Shown piece after piece: positions 1 through 7,679 of a stretch of 64,000 nucleotides of DNA. Every line of letters begins with the position of its first letter. Position 1 is the stretch's first letter. Where the stretch lies: positions 4,550,001 to 4,614,000 of the forward strand of contig NZ_CP031153.1 of assembly GCF_003352465.1 (NCBI RefSeq). Reading direction: 5' to 3'. Under the pieces are notes generated by a model. It worked only from the letters and a program-made list of their open reading frames with translations. It was not told the origin of the DNA and did not search any database. The position numbers and the translations under genes were made by a program. Source of the stretch: Kordia sp. SMS9 (lineage in GTDB: Bacteria > Bacteroidota > Bacteroidia > Flavobacteriales > Flavobacteriaceae).

Positions 1-94
1 CGTCAATGGTTTTCCATTTTCCAACAACGCTTTGCGCTACACACAATTGCATCGAAAAAAGTACTCCAATAATCCAAATTGCTGTTGATTTCAT
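1..94 (-). CDS. DUF2147-like secreted protein, N-terminal fragment
   Basis: Only the first 31 codons are in the window; the gene runs off the left edge. The product begins with a Sec signal peptide (MKSTAIWIIGVLFSMQLCVAQ) and the mature part opens with SVVGKWKTID. That opening is typical of DUF2147 proteins, small secreted Bacteroidota proteins of unknown function. The start is the ATG at 92-94. The chalcone-isomerase-like gene lies just upstream on the same strand (its stop is at 107), so the two are probably co-transcribed. The family call rests on ten mature residues and is tentative. Confidence 0.6.
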   Translation of the reverse strand, partial: MKSTAIWIIGVLFSMQLCVAQSVVGKWKTID

Positions 95-106
95 GTGAAG
101 TGACTT

Positions 107-676
107 TTATTCGTTTCCTAACATTCCGCTTTTCAAGCGTTTGTCGGCTGGTTTTGTTCCTAACCAAATTCCGAACAATGCTTTTTTGAATTCGAATCCA
201 GGAATTACGCCTTTTTCAGTACCATTTTTATACACAATTACACCTTTATCTTTGATGTATGCAATGTCAAAAATATCGCCGTCGTTAATTTCATCACTAA
301 AAAAGTTCTTGAACGTTTCAATTTTAGTTGCGATAGGCGCTGTTTTTCCTTTTGTAGATTTTTCAAAACCTTCATCTACGGCATTGATCATTTTCTTACT
401 AGAAATCATACCGGAAGTGATGTGTAATTTAATCGCCATTGACTCATCAGCTGTTCTGATGTCATACGCATTCCCTGATTTTTGTTTCAGGTACAATCCG
501 CCAGAATACAGCTTAAACCATGCTTTTTTACGTATACCAGCGCCGTTGTATATCAATTCTTGACCTTCAAACGTAACCGTGTTTGGCAAGGTTGCTGCTC
601 CGACTTCATGTTGTGCACTTACCGCACTGATTCCTACGATTAAAAAAGCGATGAACGCATAAATTGTCTTTTTCAT
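107..676 (-). CDS. Chalcone isomerase-like secreted protein
   Basis: A 189-residue protein with a cleavable signal peptide (cut expected after about residue 21, VSAQ). The mature domain resembles the bacterial chalcone-isomerase-like family. It opens with an F-G-x-x-L-x-Y-N-G-A-G-x-R-x-K stretch, then a YSGGLYLK strand near residue 60, and ends in GxWLGxKPADxRLKxGMLG. The bacterial members are periplasmic or exported, and most lack the plant enzyme's catalytic set, so isomerase activity should not be assumed. The DUF2147-like gene follows within 13 bases on the same strand. No promoter box was recognised upstream. Confidence 0.75.
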   Translation of the reverse strand: MKKTIYAFIAFLIVGISAVSAQHEVGAATLPNTVTFEGQELIYNGAGIRKKAWFKLYSGGLYLKQKSGNAYDIRTADESMAIKLHITSGMISSKKMINAVDEGFEKSTKGKTAPIATKIETFKNFFSDEINDGDIFDIAYIKDKGVIVYKNGTEKGVIPGFEFKKALFGIWLGTKPADKRLKSGMLGNE

Positions 677-743
677 TTTCTATTGGGTTTATTTATAATT
701 TTCGTTCGTAATATACTACTTTTTATTATGCAAACATAATAAA

Positions 744-1670
744 TTAGGTAGTGTCATTTTTCATTTTTAACATGTCTATAGCAGCATTTAATTCAAATCC
801 TAAGAGTAATATATTCGCGTTCAGCCAAATATATAACATGAGTATAAGCAAAGCTCCTATAGAACCATATAGTTCATTGTACTGGGAAAAATTGGCAATG
901 TATATTCCGAAAAGGTACGAAGTAACTACAATTAGTATCGTAGTCAGTAACGCGCCTGGAGAAAAGAATGTTGCTCTTCTTCCTTGATGTGTTCCAAAAT
1001 AATACAAGATCGCTGTTCCTATGTATACCATCGAAATTAAGAAGAAGAATTGTGCAATGCTAATGCCGAGTTCTGTACTTGAGTTTCCTCCTTGTCCTGT
1101 TAAGTATGGTATGTATATTTCTACGTATCCTAATACAGCAATGGTAAAAATCAATAATAGTGCCAACATGATTCCGATGCCTAATGCGATGAGATATTGC
1201 CTGAAAAAGTTTCGCTTTTTTTGAATGTAATACGAGTTTTCAAACCCTGCAAAAATAGCGCCTACACCATTCGCCATTAAGAATATAGAGAGAAAAAATG
1301 TGGAAGAAAGCAATCCGCCACGTTTATTTTTTACAATGTCTACAATGATTTCATTTAAAAAAACTCCTGATTCTTCTGGTAAAAAGGAAGTAATCGTGTT
1401 GATAAAATCTGCTTGAAAGTTTTCGATAGGAACAAACGGAAGTAAGTTTAGAAAGAATAGTAACGATGGAAATATTGCCATAAAAAAACTAAAAGCAATA
1501 GCGCCAGCACGCGCTGTAAGTGTTCCATTGATGATTCCTACAATGTACATTTCTAACAAATCATAGAGCGACAAACCTTCGAGTCCCGGAAGTTTTACCT
1601 TTTTGAGCAACATCACCAAGATGTTGATGATGGGAATTTTGTCAAGTTTGTCTTCGATGTCTTTGGACAT
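744..1670 (-). CDS. YihY/BrkB-family inner membrane protein
   Basis: A 308-residue polytopic membrane protein of the YihY/virulence-factor BrkB family. About six hydrophobic helices are visible, with the family pattern GTLTARAGAIAFSFFMAIFP in helix one and LNANILLLGFELNA near the end. The reading frame stays open to 1808, but I start at the ATG at 1670 (MSKDIEDKLDK). It overlaps the nadC stop codon by one base (TAATG), and the 46 extra upstream residues are just the nadC coding region read in another frame. That overlap suggests translational coupling to nadC. The family's function is unsettled; it is sometimes misnamed ribonuclease BN. Confidence 0.85.
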   Translation of the reverse strand: MSKDIEDKLDKIPIINILVMLLKKVKLPGLEGLSLYDLLEMYIVGIINGTLTARAGAIAFSFFMAIFPSLLFFLNLLPFVPIENFQADFINTITSFLPEESGVFLNEIIVDIVKNKRGGLLSSTFFLSIFLMANGVGAIFAGFENSYYIQKKRNFFRQYLIALGIGIMLALLLIFTIAVLGYVEIYIPYLTGQGGNSSTELGISIAQFFFLISMVYIGTAILYYFGTHQGRRATFFSPGALLTTILIVVTSYLFGIYIANFSQYNELYGSIGALLILMLYIWLNANILLLGFELNAAIDMLKMKNDTT

Positions 1671-2530
1671 TATTCTACGGCTTTTAGACTTAAATCTAAA
1701 TTGTATACAGAATGTGTCAATGCGCCAGATGAGATATAATTGACACCACAAAGTGCGTATTCGCGAATGGTTTTTTCGTTGATGCCACCTGAAGATTCCG
1801 TCAAACATTGCTCGCCAATCATTTTCACGGCTTTTCGTGTATCTTCATAATTAAAGTTATCAATCAAAATTCTGTACACACCTTCTGTTTGTAATATTTC
1901 AGCAATTTCTTCCAAGTTACGCGCTTCCACAATGATTTTTAAATCCAGCTCGTTTTCTTGTAAGTAATTCTTCGTTTTGGTAATTGCTTGCGTAATTCCG
2001 CCACAAAAATCAATATGATTGTCTTTTAGCATGATCATATCATACAATGCAAAACGGTGATTGACGCCGCCGCCAATTTTTACAGCCCATTTTTCCAATG
2101 CTCTAATGCCTGGCGTAGTTTTTCGGGTATCGAGAATTTTGGTGCCTGTTCCTTCTAGCAATTTCACAAACATATTCGTTTTTGTCGCAATGGCGCTCAT
2201 GCGTTGCATAGCATTCAACACCAAACGTTCTGCTTTAAGAATGGATTGTGATTTTCCTGTAACATAAAACGCAATATCACCATATTTTACCGAACTTCCA
2301 TCTTCAATCAAGGTTTCTACGTTCATGTCTGCATCCACGTAATTGAACACCATTTTGGCGAATTCAATTCCTGCAATAATTCCTTCATCTTTTACTAATA
2401 GTTTCGCTTTTCCTTCTGCTGTAGCTGGAATGCATGCTAATGAACTGTGATCGCCTGTACCGACATCTTCACGAATAGCATTGGAGATAATTAATTCTAA
2501 TTCTTTTTGAAATTGCGCTTCTGAAATCAT
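1670..2530 (-). CDS. nadC: Quinolinate phosphoribosyltransferase (carboxylating)
   Basis: NadC converts quinolinate and PRPP to nicotinate mononucleotide, CO2 and pyrophosphate in de novo NAD synthesis. The 286-residue length matches the family. Motifs visible are EDVGTGDHSS (21-30), DTRKTTPG (134-141), the GGxxNHR segment (153-159) and LKDNH (168-172), which together form the quinolinate/PRPP site. The gene ends in a TAATG overlap with the YihY-family gene. No nadA or nadB lies nearby. Start at the ATG 2528-2530 fits the conserved N-terminus. Confidence 0.97.
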   Translation of the reverse strand: MISEAQFQKELELIISNAIREDVGTGDHSSLACIPATAEGKAKLLVKDEGIIAGIEFAKMVFNYVDADMNVETLIEDGSSVKYGDIAFYVTGKSQSILKAERLVLNAMQRMSAIATKTNMFVKLLEGTGTKILDTRKTTPGIRALEKWAVKIGGGVNHRFALYDMIMLKDNHIDFCGGITQAITKTKNYLQENELDLKIIVEARNLEEIAEILQTEGVYRILIDNFNYEDTRKAVKMIGEQCLTESSGGINEKTIREYALCGVNYISSGALTHSVYNLDLSLKAVE

Positions 2531-2611
2531 TTTGTGTCTATCGTATTTGTTTCAAAATTGCGAAGTTTATATTGTATATCCAAAATGTGAGGAATAATTA
2601 TTAGAAAATAA

Positions 2612-2642
2612 AAAAGCATCACCTAAAAAAGATGATGCTTTT
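2612..2642 (-). terminator. Rho-independent terminator of a lanthipeptide precursor gene
   Basis: A perfect 10-bp stem (AAAAGCATCA with TGATGCTTTT) around an 11-base loop, 27 bases past the stop of the precursor gene. The stem's own A and T ends supply a U-tract in both directions. Confidence 0.75.
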
Positions 2643-2668
2643 GTATGTTATAATGCAGTAAACCTGTA

Positions 2669-2887
2669 TTAAAAAGGACAATCAAAACTATCGCCAGATG
2701 AACACCAGCATTCGGAAGCGATGTCTCTTGACTCTGTCCAACAAATAGTTTCAATAGTAAATGGTTCTGCAGGTCTGTCTGGCACACAATCGAAACTTGT
2801 TGGCGGTCTTCCACCTGTAAACGAAGTTAAGTTTCCAATTGTTTTTTTAGATAGACTAAGTTTTCCTAATTCTTTTCTTTTTTTCAT
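2669..2887 (-). CDS. Class I lanthipeptide precursor (Bacteroidota type)
   Basis: A 72-residue precursor. The charged leader holds the motif LGKLSLSKKTIGNL (7-20), the Bacteroidota lanthipeptide leader that LanB-type dehydratases bind. A Gly-Gly at 25-26 could mark leader removal. The core is rich in Ser/Thr and has Cys at 34, 49, 60, 62 and 70, enough for several lanthionine rings. No LanB, LanC or transporter gene is in the window, so it would depend on enzymes elsewhere. Its upstream DNA matches that of the second precursor (ATTAG.TTGTAA.TTT and AAATCATGAAAAA), and it has its own terminator, so it is probably an independent unit. The modified product is an inference from the leader. Confidence 0.72.
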   Translation of the reverse strand: MKKRKELGKLSLSKKTIGNLTSFTGGRPPTSFDCVPDRPAEPFTIETICWTESRDIASECWCSSGDSFDCPF

Positions 2888-3049
2888 GATTTAATTTTTG
2901 TGATTAATTTTCAAGTTAAATTTACAATCTAATTCCCTAAAAAACAGAATTTTACATATTAATAAAAATTATGAAATCAATTATATTTTTTTATGATTGA
3001 AGTGTAATATCACATTTATCAATCTTTTTTATTGGAAAAAAGTGGAACT

Positions 3050-3078
3050 AAAAAAACATCACTTCGAAAAATGATGCT
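3050..3078 (-). terminator. Probable terminator of the second lanthipeptide precursor
   Basis: Read on the minus strand, GCATCA pairs with TGATGT over six base pairs (one G-U) and is followed by a T-rich tail. It lies about 78 bases past the precursor stop and resembles the terminator at 2612-2642. The stem is short. Confidence 0.45.
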
Positions 3079-3155
3079 CTTATTGTTTGTTGTGATTATA
3101 TTTTTTTGGAAGATGTATTACACCTTTTTTTAAAATAATCAATTCATTTTACAAA

Positions 3156-3359
3156 TTATCCACAAGTACACGATAAGTTGAATGTCAGTTGACAGTTTGC
3201 TCTGATTATTGAGAAAGGTTCACATCCAAGTGATGGCACCGGACATTCTGTTGACGGTTGACACGCTGTACCACTTATTCCACCTTTTACATTGTCATTT
3301 CTAAATTCAGAAACAATACTTTTTCCAATACTTAATTTTTTTAAACTTTTCTTTTTCAT
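3156..3359 (-). CDS. Class I lanthipeptide precursor, second copy
   Basis: A 67-residue precursor paralogous to the gene at 2669-2887. The leader reads MKKKSLKKLSIGKSIVSEF, again with the KLSxxK signature. A Gly-Gly lies at 26-27. The core has six Cys (33, 39, 46, 56, 64, 66) and several Ser/Thr. The frame opens seven codons earlier (3380), but I chose 3359: a TAAGTTTG -7 box at 3383-3390 puts the transcript start near the earlier ATG, and the paralogue starts with the same MKKxKxL pattern. No modification enzymes are nearby. The ring pattern cannot be predicted from sequence alone. Confidence 0.7.
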   Translation of the reverse strand: MKKKSLKKLSIGKSIVSEFRNDNVKGGISGTACQPSTECPVPSLGCEPFSIIRANCQLTFNLSCTCG

Positions 3360-3382
3360 GATTTTAATATTTTTTTTCATTT

Positions 3383-3390
3383 CAAACTTA
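3383..3390 (-). promoter_or_regulatory. -7 promoter box of the lanthipeptide precursor
   Basis: TAAGTTTG on the minus strand is a full match to the Bacteroidota -7 consensus TAnnTTTG. It lies 23 bases before the chosen ATG at 3359. The sister gene has TAAATTTA at the equivalent place. Confidence 0.5.
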
Positions 3391-3524
3391 CAACCTAATT
3401 AGCTCAAAAACAGAATTTTAAAGATTAGTAATTATTATATAAATCATTTCTTTTTCTTATGAAGGTTGTTGTAAATTCTTAAAATCAGCCGTTTAACCAC
3501 TAAATTCATTCTCAAAAATTCCTT

Positions 3525-3532
3525 TATTTTTG
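3525..3532 (+). promoter_or_regulatory. -7 promoter box of rlmH, possibly giving a leaderless mRNA
   Basis: TATTTTTG matches TAnnTTTG exactly and ends four bases before the rlmH ATG at 3537. Transcription normally starts five to seven bases past this box, so the mRNA would begin at or near the start codon. Confidence 0.5.
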
Positions 3533-3536
3533 CGAT

Positions 3537-4010
3537 ATGAATATAAAATTGCTCGCTATTGGACGAACGGATGATAAACAATTGCAACAATTGATTGATC
3601 AATATGTGAAACGTTTGTCGCACTACATCAAATTTGACTTGGAAATTATTCCCGATCTAAAAAACACGAAGAATTTAAGCGAAGCGCAGCAAAAAGAAAA
3701 AGAAGGCGAATTGATCTTAAAAAAACTCGCTCCAACAGATGTTTTGGTATTGTTAGATGAGAACGGAAAGCAGTTTTCTTCTGTAGAATTTTCAAACTAT
3801 TTGCAAAAGCGGATGAATTCGGGTATAAAAACCTTGGTATTTGTTATTGGCGGACCGTATGGTTTCTCTGAGAACATTTACGCGAAAGCGCAGGGAAAAA
3901 TATCTTTGTCCAAAATGACCTTTTCACACCAAATGGTGCGTTTATTTGTCGTAGAGCAATTGTACAGAGCGTTTACAATTTTGCGAAATGAACCGTATCA
4001 TCATCGATAA
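3537..4010 (+). CDS. rlmH: 23S rRNA (pseudouridine-1915 N3) methyltransferase RlmH
   Basis: RlmH is the SPOUT methyltransferase that methylates pseudouridine 1915 in helix 69 of 23S rRNA, using S-adenosylmethionine on assembled 70S ribosomes. The 157-residue length is exactly that of the family. FVIGGPYGF (102-110) forms part of the knotted SAM site, and the C-terminal EPYHHR is the conserved catalytic tail. rdgB follows after 12 bases on the same strand, so the two are likely co-transcribed from the box at 3525. Confidence 0.97.
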   Translation: MNIKLLAIGRTDDKQLQQLIDQYVKRLSHYIKFDLEIIPDLKNTKNLSEAQQKEKEGELILKKLAPTDVLVLLDENGKQFSSVEFSNYLQKRMNSGIKTLVFVIGGPYGFSENIYAKAQGKISLSKMTFSHQMVRLFVVEQLYRAFTILRNEPYHHR

Positions 4011-4022
4011 AAAACAAAACAC

Positions 4023-4601
4023 ATGAAACTCGTATTTGCCACCAACAATCAAAATAAAGTCAAAGAAGTACAATCGTTATTGCCTGAAATAATTTCCGTT
4101 TTAAGTTTGAAAGATATTGGTTGCGAAGAAGACATTCCCGAAACGCAACCCACGATTGAAGGAAATGCCATTCAAAAAGCACACTATGTAAAAGAACATT
4201 ACGGGTATGATTGCTTTGCCGATGATACAGGTTTGGAAGTAACTGCTTTAAATGGAGAACCTGGCGTTTTTTCCGCACGTTATGCAGGTCCGCAACGAAA
4301 TGCAGATGATAATATGAACAAATTACTACAAAATTTGGAAGACAAAGAAGATCGTTCTGCACAGTTTAAAACGGTTGTTGCGTTGATTCTCAATGGTGAA
4401 CAATTTACCTTCACGGGAATTTGTAAAGGAACGATTATCAATGATAAACGAGGCGACAAAGGTTTTGGCTACGATCCTATCTTTATGGCAGACGGATTTA
4501 CAGAAACTTTCGCACAAATCTCACTCGAAGAAAAAAATCGCGTCGGACATCGTGGAAAAGCGGTGAAGCAATTGATTGCATTTTTAAACAAAACCACTTA
4601 A
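4023..4601 (+). CDS. rdgB: Non-canonical purine NTP pyrophosphatase (RdgB/HAM1)
   Basis: This house-cleaning enzyme hydrolyses dITP, XTP and ITP to monophosphates, keeping deaminated purines out of DNA and RNA. The 192 residues show the family signatures: FATNNQNK (5-12), FADDTGLEV (65-73), GVFSARYAG (81-89), the GFGYDPIF loop, and the VGHRGKA segment near the C-terminus (SHRGKA in most homologues). The gene sits directly behind rlmH. Start ATG at 4023 matches the family N-terminus. Confidence 0.96.
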   Translation: MKLVFATNNQNKVKEVQSLLPEIISVLSLKDIGCEEDIPETQPTIEGNAIQKAHYVKEHYGYDCFADDTGLEVTALNGEPGVFSARYAGPQRNADDNMNKLLQNLEDKEDRSAQFKTVVALILNGEQFTFTGICKGTIINDKRGDKGFGYDPIFMADGFTETFAQISLEEKNRVGHRGKAVKQLIAFLNKTT

Positions 4602-4645
4602 AATCAACAAATTACCACAATACTAGATTATTCAAAATAAAACAC

Positions 4646-4653
4646 TACCTTTG
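4646..4653 (+). promoter_or_regulatory. -7 promoter box for the DEAD-box helicase leader
   Basis: TACCTTTG matches TAnnTTTG. It would start transcription near 4659, giving a leader of about 125 bases before the helicase ATG at 4786. No clear -33 element was seen. Confidence 0.45.
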
Positions 4654-4659
4654 CGGCTT

Positions 4660-4785
4660 GAAATCCCAGAGCGGGATGAAGTTATGCAGCGTCAGGGTAT
4701 TTTAATTTTATTAGGTCGTAACGCTCCATGTAACTTCTCAATACAGCAGAAATATAAAGCTGTACGAACCTTTTAAAATTACAAT
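4660..4785 (+). promoter_or_regulatory. Structured 5' leader of the DEAD-box helicase mRNA
   Basis: Three stem-loops can be drawn. (1) ATCCC (4663-4667) pairs with GGGAT (4673-4677). (2) GAAGTTA (4678-4684) plus AGCGT (4688-4692) pair with ACGCT (4721-4725) plus TAACTTC (4731-4737). (3) TACAGC (4742-4747) pairs with GCTGTA (4759-4764). All pairs are perfect Watson-Crick. A long structured leader in front of an RNA helicase suggests autoregulation or cold-dependent control; this is inference. I did not recognise a known RNA family. Confidence 0.5.
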
Positions 4786-6567
4786 ATGACAAAATTTGAA
4801 GAATTAGGTCTTCAAGATTCGCTATTGCGCGCAATTCAAGACATGGGCTTTGAAACGCCAAGTGAAGTTCAAGAGAAAGCAATTCCATTATTACTTAACG
4901 AAGAAACTGATATCGTGGCACTTGCCCAAACTGGGACAGGTAAAACAGCCGCTTTTGGTTTTCCTCTGATTCAAAAAATAAATGCAGACAGTCGCACCAC
5001 GCAAGGACTGATTTTATCGCCTACGCGAGAATTGTGTTTGCAAATTACCAACGAATTAAAAAATTACTCCAAATACGAAAACATTAATGTAGTTGCCATT
5101 TATGGTGGTGCCAGCATTACTGATCAAGCAAAACAGGTGAAAAAAGGCGCACAAATTGTGGTTGCTACACCTGGCCGTATGCAAGATATGATCAACCGTC
5201 GTATGGTGGATATTACCAAAATAGAATATTGTGTGCTCGATGAAGCTGATGAAATGTTGAACATGGGATTCTATGAAGACATTACGTCCATCCTATCGCA
5301 CACGCCAGACGATAAAAACACATGGTTATTCTCGGCTACGATGCCAAAAGAAGTATCGGTCATCGCGAAGAAATTCATGCACAGTCCACAAGAAATCACA
5401 GTAGGTTCGCGTAACTCTGGAACTGATACGGTAAGTCACGAATTCTATGCAGTTAGCGGACGTGATCGCTATTTAGGATTAAAGCGTTTAGCAGATGCAA
5501 ATCCAGATATCTTTTCAGTAGTATTTTGTAGAACGAAACGCGATACCCAAAGTGTAGCTGAGAAACTCATTGAAGACGGATACAGCGCTGGCGCATTGCA
5601 TGGCGATTTAAGTCAAAATCAACGTGATTTAGTGATGAAGTCCTTCCGAACACGTCAAATTCAAATGTTAGTGGCTACTGATGTGGCGGCGCGTGGAATT
5701 GATGTTGACGATATTACACACGTCATCAATTACCAATTACCTGATGAAATAGAAACCTACACACACCGAAGTGGTCGTACTGGTAGAGCTGGAAAAACAG
5801 GAGTTTCTATGGTCATTGTGACCAAAAGTGAAATGCGCAAAATCAAAACGATAGAGCGTAAAATTCAGAAGAAATTTGAACAAAAACCTATTCCAACAGG
5901 AATGGAAATCTGCCAAGTGCAATTATTTCACTTAGCCAATAAAATTCACAATACGGAATCTAACGAGCAAGTGGAAGAATACTTGCCAAAAATCATGGAA
6001 ATCTTCGAAGATACTTCGAAAGAAGAATTGATCAAACGCATGGTTTCAGTAGAATTTAATCGCTTCTACAATTACTATAAAAATAAGCGTGATCTCAATC
6101 AGCCAAAAGGCAATAGTGAAGAACGTTCTTCTCGTGGATCAAGCAATGAACACAGTACACGTTACTTTATCAATGTTGGAGAAAAAGATGGATATGATTG
6201 GATGCGTTTAAAGGATTTCTTAAAAGAAACCCTGAGTTTAGGACGTGACGATGTCTACAAAGTGGATGTCAAAGAAAGTTTTTCATTCTTTAACACAGAC
6301 AAAGAACAAAGAGAAAAAGTACTCGCACACTTTACTGATTTTAAAGTAGACGGACGTTTTGTCAATGTAGAAGAATCAACCAATACTGGTGGCGGTGGCG
6401 GTGGCGGTCGTCGTAGAGATGGCGGCGGTGGAAGACGCGACGGCGGTGGCGATCGTAGAAGAAGACGTAGAAGTGATAACGATGGAGCTTCTAACAGTGG
6501 AAGACGTCGCAGAAGTGATGGCGGAGGCGGAAACGAACGATTCCGTGGAAGATCAAGAAGAAAATAA
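4786..6567 (+). CDS. DEAD-box RNA helicase with DbpA-type RNA-binding domain and RG-rich tail
   Basis: A 593-residue ATP-dependent RNA helicase of the DeaD/CsdA-like group, expected to act in ribosome assembly and cold adaptation. The order is: Q motif near residue 29, Walker A AQTGTGKT (47-54), PTREL (79-83), TPGR (128-131), DEAD (152-155), SAT (183-185), then in RecA domain two ATDVAARGIDV and HRSGRTGRAGK. A DbpA-like RNA-recognition domain follows (about 455-530). The last 55 residues or so are Gly/Arg repeats (GGGGRRRDGG and similar), probably a disordered RNA-binding tail. Transcription probably starts at 4659 behind a structured leader, and a strong terminator follows the stop. Confidence 0.95.
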   Translation: MTKFEELGLQDSLLRAIQDMGFETPSEVQEKAIPLLLNEETDIVALAQTGTGKTAAFGFPLIQKINADSRTTQGLILSPTRELCLQITNELKNYSKYENINVVAIYGGASITDQAKQVKKGAQIVVATPGRMQDMINRRMVDITKIEYCVLDEADEMLNMGFYEDITSILSHTPDDKNTWLFSATMPKEVSVIAKKFMHSPQEITVGSRNSGTDTVSHEFYAVSGRDRYLGLKRLADANPDIFSVVFCRTKRDTQSVAEKLIEDGYSAGALHGDLSQNQRDLVMKSFRTRQIQMLVATDVAARGIDVDDITHVINYQLPDEIETYTHRSGRTGRAGKTGVSMVIVTKSEMRKIKTIERKIQKKFEQKPIPTGMEICQVQLFHLANKIHNTESNEQVEEYLPKIMEIFEDTSKEELIKRMVSVEFNRFYNYYKNKRDLNQPKGNSEERSSRGSSNEHSTRYFINVGEKDGYDWMRLKDFLKETLSLGRDDVYKVDVKESFSFFNTDKEQREKVLAHFTDFKVDGRFVNVEESTNTGGGGGGGRRRDGGGGRRDGGGDRRRRRRSDNDGASNSGRRRRSDGGGGNERFRGRSRRK

Positions 6568-6590
6568 CAACATTATTGTTAATATTAAGT

Positions 6591-6616
6591 AAAAAGTGTG
6601 CTTCGGCGCACTTTTT
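6591..6616 (+). terminator. Rho-independent terminator of the helicase gene
   Basis: An 11-bp stem (AAAAAGTGTGC with GCGCACTTTTT, one G-U pair) closed by a TTCG tetraloop, 24 bases past the helicase stop. Confidence 0.85.
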
Positions 6617-6682
6617 ATCGTTTTGTTTAGTATTTTTATGCTACAATTAGTCAATACGACTAATTTTACAAAAATTGCATAC

Positions 6683-7456
6683 ATGAAAAAAGTATTTACT
6701 TTTCTACTTTTATTTTTAGCTATTACCTCACTTTCCGCTCAAGAAACGAAAAAGTTGTATGCTAAAGTTGTCAACGATGCCGACGATAAACCGATGAAAA
6801 CGGTGCATGTCGTGAATTTGACAACAATTAAAGGTGTAATTACCAATGAAAAGGGAGAATTTGAAATTACAGCGAAGGCAGATGACATGCTATTCTTTTC
6901 TTTTTTAGGGTTTAAATCGATCAAAGTTCGTGTTACCAATGACATGTTAAAATACAAAGGTTCTTCTACCATTAGAATGACCGAATTGGCGTTTGCGCTT
7001 GAAAAAGTCGTGTTAACGCCTTATCAACTTACAGGATATTTAGATATTGATGCTAAAAATGTGCCGCTTCGTCCTAATTATCGCTATCGTATTGCAGGAC
7101 TCTCTACAGGGTATGAAGCTGGAGAAAAAGCACCTGGCGCCATTTCTTCTGTACTAGGAGCAATCTTTAATCCTGCTGATTTCTTACAGAATCTTTTCGG
7201 GAAAAAACCGCGACAAATGCGCAAATTGCGCCAAATGAAAGAAGATGATAAAATTAGAGACTTATTAGCTTCTAAATTTGACCGACAAATGCTGCGCGAA
7301 TTACTGCAAGTTGAACGTGTGGATATTGACGAAATTTTATCGCTCTGTAATTATTCCAAAACATTTATCACCAACGCTAACGATCTTCAAGTATTGGATG
7401 CAATTAATGATTGCTATGAAGAATATAAAGTGTTGAGTAGACAAAAGAAAAAGTAA
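6683..7456 (+). CDS. Exported protein with carboxypeptidase-regulatory-like domain
   Basis: A 257-residue exported protein. I start at the ATG at 6683, since MKKVFTFLLLFLAITSLSAQ is a clean signal peptide; an in-frame ATG at 6596 adds 29 residues and overlaps the helicase terminator. Residues about 25-100 resemble the beta-sandwich carboxypeptidase-D regulatory-like domain (VVNDADDKPMKTVHVVNLTT, then GVITNEKGEFEI). This domain is usual at the N-terminus of Bacteroidota TonB receptors but also occurs alone. The remainder is charged and helical, unassigned. It may be periplasmic or attached to the outer membrane. Confidence 0.75.
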   Translation: MKKVFTFLLLFLAITSLSAQETKKLYAKVVNDADDKPMKTVHVVNLTTIKGVITNEKGEFEITAKADDMLFFSFLGFKSIKVRVTNDMLKYKGSSTIRMTELAFALEKVVLTPYQLTGYLDIDAKNVPLRPNYRYRIAGLSTGYEAGEKAPGAISSVLGAIFNPADFLQNLFGKKPRQMRKLRQMKEDDKIRDLLASKFDRQMLRELLQVERVDIDEILSLCNYSKTFITNANDLQVLDAINDCYEEYKVLSRQKKK

Positions 7457-7679
7457 GCATTCTTCAAAAAACGATATAAAAAGCTTTTTCCGGTTCACAA
7501 AAACATAAAAATCTACGCTCTTTTTTGATTTTTTCTCAAGAAAAGAAAATAAGTTATTAAGAAAATTAACAACTCAATCGTTGTAGTATCTCTTTTTTGA
7601 TTCGATCCGAATTTTTCAATATGAAAAAAGCAACGTAACCTTTATATTGCAATAGATTAACCAAAAATTTAGCCGCAAT

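Noticed and set aside
141..563. 140-residue plus-strand frame opposite the chalcone-isomerase-like gene
   Set aside because: Shadow of a well-supported minus-strand gene; no homology features.
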